Shown: positions 6,623-9,665 of the stretch, piece after piece
Layout: each line of letters opens with the position of its first letter
How positions within the stretch are numbered: position 1 is the stretch's first letter
Origin: Pseudomonadota bacterium
Lineage (GTDB): Bacteria > Pseudomonadota > Alphaproteobacteria > Rhizobiales > Afifellaceae
NCBI GenBank assembly: GCA_023417735.1
Contig: JAEZEK010000306.1
Location: 1-9,665, forward strand
Length of the DNA stretch: 9,665 nt
Direction of reading: 5' to 3'
Translations under genes and position numbers: made by a program
Notes under the pieces: model-generated
The model's input: the letters and a program-made list of their open reading frames with translations, nothing else
What the model was told of the DNA's origin: nothing
Databases searched by the model: none

Positions 6623-9421
6623 TTGGTCCGGACCCACGACGACATCGGGAACGCCTTCAAGCCGGCAGCACGGGACAGCGCCGATCCCGATGCGGGGGAG
6701 CGAGGGGCGGCCTCGGACGACGGGCTTTCCGTGGCGCGCCTCGATCTCGCAGCCCGGAACATGGTGAAGCAGCTGAGGCGGCTCGGCCCGCGGACCATGC
6801 TGGCGCAGCCGATCGTGCAGCAGATGCTGCTCTCGCTCCTGGTGCTCATGCTGCCGATGCTGGAGCGGCGGCCGTTCCGGCGGGCATGGGTCCAGGTGCA
6901 GCGGTTCTGGCTTCGCGGGACGCCCCTGTTCGACCCGGTCTTCTACCGCCACCAGTACCGGGACATCGCGCAGTCGGGCATGTCGCCGCTCCTGCACTTC
7001 ATCCGCTACGGCCACAAGGAAGGCCGGTCGCCGCATCTGGTGTTCAACACGCAGCACTACCGCAACCAGATCGCAAGCCCGCTGGAGCGCGAACTCAATC
7101 CGCTCATCCACTACCTTCTCGCCGGCGGCCGTCACCGGTTCAGCCCCAGCCCCTGGTTCGAGCCGGAAACCTATCTCGAGCACAACCACGACGTCCGGCG
7201 CGCGGGCGTCGACCCTTTCCTGCATTTCTGCCGCTACGGCATGGGCGAGAACCGGAAGGCCAGCCGCTGGTTCGATCCGCGCGCCTATCTCGAGCAGCTT
7301 CCGGCGGTCGCCGGCAGCGGCATCTCCGCGCTCGAGCACTTCCTGCGTGCCCATGGCGGCGACGGGCCGGACGTGGACAGGCTCGACGCGCTCTGGGATC
7401 CGCCCGCCATTCCGGGCGGCAGTGAGACCGATTACGGGGCCCTGCTGGCGGCGCTCGCGCCGCGCGACGACCGGGCAGACGCGATCCTGGTCGACGTCGT
7501 CGTGCCCGCTCATCGGGGCTTCCAGGAGACGCTCTCCACGATCTACCACGTGCTCGCCTCGGAGAACGCGACCCCGTTCCGGCTGACGGTGATCGACGAC
7601 GCCTCGCCGGAGCCGGGGCTTTCCGAGGCGCTGCAAGGCCTCGCCGAACGGGGCCTTTTCGATCTCCTGCGCAACGAGACGAGCCGCGGCTTCTGCGCGA
7701 GCATCAACAGGGGCTTCTCGCTCAGCGCCGACCGCGACGTCCTGATCCTCAACGCGGACACGGAAGTGTACGGGGACTGGCTGGACCGGCTGCGGCGTGC
7801 CGCCTATTCGGATGCGCGCGTCGCGACCGCGACGCCGATGACGAACAACGGCACGATCGCCAGCTATCCGCGCTTCTGCAGCGACAATTCGGTTCCGCTC
7901 GAGCTTTCGTATCCCGCGCTCGACCGCATCTTCGCCGAGGTCAACGGCGGCGAGACGGTCGTGGTCCCGACGGCCGTCGGGTTCTGCACCTATATCCGCC
8001 GCGACGCGCTCGACCAGATCGGGCTCTTCGATGCCGAGACGTTCGGCCGCGGCTATGGCGAGGAGAACGACTTCTGCCTGCGGGCGCAGGCGAAGGGATG
8101 GCGCGACGTGATCGCCTGCGACGTCTTCGTCCGCCATATCGGCGGGACCTCGTTCCGCGGCGAGCGGCAGGCCAGGGTCGAGCGCGCCCTGAAGATCCTC
8201 GACCGGCGCTATCCGCACTACCGCCCGGCGGTGCACGACTTCATCGGGCGCGATCCGCTGCGGCCCTTCCGGACGCGCGTCGATCATGCCCGGCTCCTGC
8301 GGCTGTGCGGCGACAAGAACGCGATCCTCGTCACGCATACGCGCGGCGGCGGAACCGAGCAGAACGTCCAGAACCACGCGAGGGCGCTCGCCCGGGAGGG
8401 CAAGTCCGTCTTCCACCTCCGCGCCGCTCCGGGATCGCGCACGGAGGTCAGGCTCTACCATTCCGAGGCGCAGAACTTCCCGAACGCCGGGCCCTTCTTC
8501 CTCGGAGACCGGACCGGAGCGTTCTCGCAGATGTTCCGCGAGCTGCGCATCGGGGAGGCGCACGTCCATCATCTGATGGACTTCACCGCGGACGCCGCCG
8601 ACCGCTTCAGCGAACTCTTCGCTGGCCTCGGCATCCCGTACACCTTCATGGCCCACGATTACGCCGCCGTCTGCCCCCGCATCAACCTCGTCGGCGGAGA
8701 CCAGGTCTATTGCGGCGAGCCGGGGCTCAAGGGGTGCAATGCCTGCCTCAGGCGGAACGGCAGCGAACATGCCGTAAGGAGCATCGGCGCCTGGCGCGGC
8801 TCGCACCGCCGCTTCCTCCAGAACGCGGCCGAAATCAACGTGCCGAACGAGGACGTGCGCGAGCGGCTCCTCAGATACTTTCCGGACCTATCGATCACGG
8901 TGCAGCCGCACGACGATGTCCGTCCCGCGCCGGTGCGGCGCCGGGCGGCCTCCCAGCGCCCGATGCGGATCGGCGTCATCGGCGCGATCAGCCGGATCAA
9001 GGGATACGACGCGATCCGGCACAGCGCCGCCTATGCTCGCCAGCGCAGGCTGCCCCTGCAGTTCGTCGTCGTGGGCTACACGATGAACGACAGGCACATG
9101 CAGAAGCTCGGCGTGGAAGTGACCGGCATGTACCACAACAAGGCGGTGCACGACCTCATCGAGCAGATGGAGATCGACCTGATCTGGCTGCCGTCGCTGT
9201 GGCCGGAAACCTATTCGTACACGCTCTCCATCGCGCTCTCCACCGGCCTGCCGGTCGCCGCCTTCGACATCGGCGCGATCGCGCGCCGGCTCCGCAAGGC
9301 CGGGACGGGCATGATCCTGCCCCTTTCGAAATGGGACGACCCGGCTTTCGTCTGCAGCCAGTTCCTGTCGGTGCGCGCGGATGCCCAGGACGTGAAACCG
9401 TCTGCAGAGGCCTTCACTTGA
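6623..9421 (+). CDS. Multidomain glycosyltransferase: 38-residue repeats, GT2 domain, GT4-like domain
   Basis: A 932-residue protein, probably cytoplasmic or at the inner membrane face. Residues 1-60 are polar and poorly conserved in look. A short hydrophobic stretch (63-80) could be an amphipathic or membrane-contacting helix. Four 38-residue repeats span about 102-250. Residues 290-510 are a GT2-type GT-A domain: VDVVVPAHRG (290-299), VIDDASPEP (323-331), the nucleotide/metal site LILNADTEVYGDWL (374-387), and GRGYGEENDFCLRA (475-488) with the acidic catalytic region. Residues 567-910 are a GT-B, GT4-like domain: THTRGGGTEQNVQNHA (571-586), a cysteine cluster YCGEPGLKGCNACL (C697, C705, C708), GAISRIKGYD (787-796) and WPETYSYTLSIAL (860-872). 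The donor and acceptor are unknown. Two catalytic domains suggest addition of two sugars in polysaccharide or glycoconjugate synthesis. The start is TTG with a strong AAGGAG. The stop overlaps the downstream sulfotransferase start. Confidence 0.88.
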   Translation: MVRTHDDIGNAFKPAARDSADPDAGERGAASDDGLSVARLDLAARNMVKQLRRLGPRTMLAQPIVQQMLLSLLVLMLPMLERRPFRRAWVQVQRFWLRGTPLFDPVFYRHQYRDIAQSGMSPLLHFIRYGHKEGRSPHLVFNTQHYRNQIASPLERELNPLIHYLLAGGRHRFSPSPWFEPETYLEHNHDVRRAGVDPFLHFCRYGMGENRKASRWFDPRAYLEQLPAVAGSGISALEHFLRAHGGDGPDVDRLDALWDPPAIPGGSETDYGALLAALAPRDDRADAILVDVVVPAHRGFQETLSTIYHVLASENATPFRLTVIDDASPEPGLSEALQGLAERGLFDLLRNETSRGFCASINRGFSLSADRDVLILNADTEVYGDWLDRLRRAAYSDARVATATPMTNNGTIASYPRFCSDNSVPLELSYPALDRIFAEVNGGETVVVPTAVGFCTYIRRDALDQIGLFDAETFGRGYGEENDFCLRAQAKGWRDVIACDVFVRHIGGTSFRGERQARVERALKILDRRYPHYRPAVHDFIGRDPLRPFRTRVDHARLLRLCGDKNAILVTHTRGGGTEQNVQNHARALAREGKSVFHLRAAPGSRTEVRLYHSEAQNFPNAGPFFLGDRTGAFSQMFRELRIGEAHVHHLMDFTADAADRFSELFAGLGIPYTFMAHDYAAVCPRINLVGGDQVYCGEPGLKGCNACLRRNGSEHAVRSIGAWRGSHRRFLQNAAEINVPNEDVRERLLRYFPDLSITVQPHDDVRPAPVRRRAASQRPMRIGVIGAISRIKGYDAIRHSAAYARQRRLPLQFVVVGYTMNDRHMQKLGVEVTGMYHNKAVHDLIEQMEIDLIWLPSLWPETYSYTLSIALSTGLPVAAFDIGAIARRLRKAGTGMILPLSKWDDPAFVCSQFLSVRADAQDVKPSAEAFT
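6926..7372 (+). repeat. Four tandem 38-residue protein repeats in the glycosyltransferase
   Basis: Encoded copies lie at 6926-7039, 7040-7153, 7154-7267 and 7268-7372 (the last incomplete). Each has the pattern aromatic-F-[DNE]-x4-Y, then a PL-x-HF/Y block near the centre. The register is exact: Phe at 103, 141, 179, 217; Tyr at 108, 146, 184, 222; His at 125, 163, 201, 239. Copies 1 and 3 are the most alike (YGHKEGR versus YGMGENR); copies 2 and 4 have diverged. Similar FDxxxYLxxNPDV...GxxPLxHYxxxGxxEGR repeats are known in other large bacterial glycosyltransferases. Their role there is, to my knowledge, not settled. Confidence 0.8.
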
Positions 9422-9665
9422 TCCTGCGGTCTACGTTCCTCGCAGGCGAGTCCCCCAAGACGTTCTTCAGGGATATCGCGCAGTCGCTGCACGAGAAGGA
9501 GATCAAGAAGCACTTCGGATCCCGGACGGAGTTCCGGCGCGGCGACCCGGTCGTCGAGGCGCCAGTCTGCTTCATGCTGTTCACGAACCGCTCCGGCTCG
9601 AACTATCTCGCGGAGTTGCTGAAGGCGACCCGGTCGTTCTCGGGTTTCGGCGAATCGACCAACTC
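9418..9665 (+). CDS. Stf0-like PAPS-dependent sulfotransferase, N-terminal part (cut by window end)
   Basis: An open frame of 82 complete codons runs from TTG at 9418 off the window edge. Residues 50-68 read VCFMLFTNRSGSNYLAELL, a beta-strand, loop and helix that fit the 5'-phosphosulfate-binding loop of sulfotransferases, with RSGS (58-61) contacting PAPS. The following GFGESTN (76-82) resembles the glycine- and glutamate-containing segment after this helix in the Stf0 family (trehalose/LPS sulfotransferases). The start is chosen from the 4-base TTGA overlap with the glycosyltransferase stop and AGAGG seven bases upstream (9406-9410). No other start codon lies near in this frame. The overlap implies coupled translation. 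The product would transfer sulfate from PAPS, made by CysDNC across the divergent region, to a sugar. A different P-loop-like enzyme cannot be excluded because only a fifth to a third of the protein is visible. Confidence 0.72.
   Translation, partial: MILRSTFLAGESPKTFFRDIAQSLHEKEIKKHFGSRTEFRRGDPVVEAPVCFMLFTNRSGSNYLAELLKATRSFSGFGESTN

Noticed and set aside
6605..8806. A 733-codon open frame on the minus strand opposite the glycosyltransferase
   Set aside because: It is the mirror of a well-supported gene with clear GT motifs; the translation has no recognisable domain and no good ribosome binding site.

Overview
The window is very GC-rich and nearly filled by long, conserved bacterial genes. 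The codon use (strong G/C at third positions), the fused CysN-CysC protein and the closeness of the protein sequences to rhizobial and other alphaproteobacterial relatives suggest an alphaproteobacterium. This is an inference from the sequence alone; I cannot name a genus.

Layout. The left part is read on the minus strand. From right to left it holds cysD (5997-5095), a fused cysNC (5095-3203, sharing one base with cysD), a 315-base leader/spacer with hairpins, ugd (2887-1523) and selO (1490-12). A 625-base non-coding divergent region (5998-6622) separates these from genes on the plus strand. That region carries two copies of the 12-mer GGACCGTTTCCG 73 bases apart. The plus-strand genes are a 932-residue glycosyltransferase with several domains (6623-9421, TTG start), then the first 82 codons of a gene that looks like a PAPS-dependent sulfotransferase (from 9418, TTG start, 4-base overlap), cut by the window edge.

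How the genes fit together. CysD and CysN activate sulfate to APS, and the CysC domain phosphorylates it to PAPS, the universal sulfate donor. Ugd makes UDP-glucuronic acid. The plus-strand glycosyltransferase has four 38-residue repeats in exact register, a GT2 (GT-A) domain and a GT4-like (GT-B) domain, and so looks built for polysaccharide or glycoconjugate assembly. The sulfotransferase translated with it would use PAPS. No reductive sulfur genes (cysH, cysI, cysJ) are present. The simplest reading is a locus for a sulfated, probably uronic-acid-containing surface or extracellular glycan, with its own sulfate-donor supply. SelO (protein AMPylator) looks like a passenger housekeeping gene.

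Points for a second look: the CysN switch II motif reads DTPGPD where the family has DTPGHE; the glycosyltransferase has an unusual multi-part architecture; a repeated candidate operator lies upstream of cysD; a 13-base tandem duplication sets the C-terminus of Ugd. I saw no tRNA, rRNA, CRISPR array, insertion sequence or attachment site.
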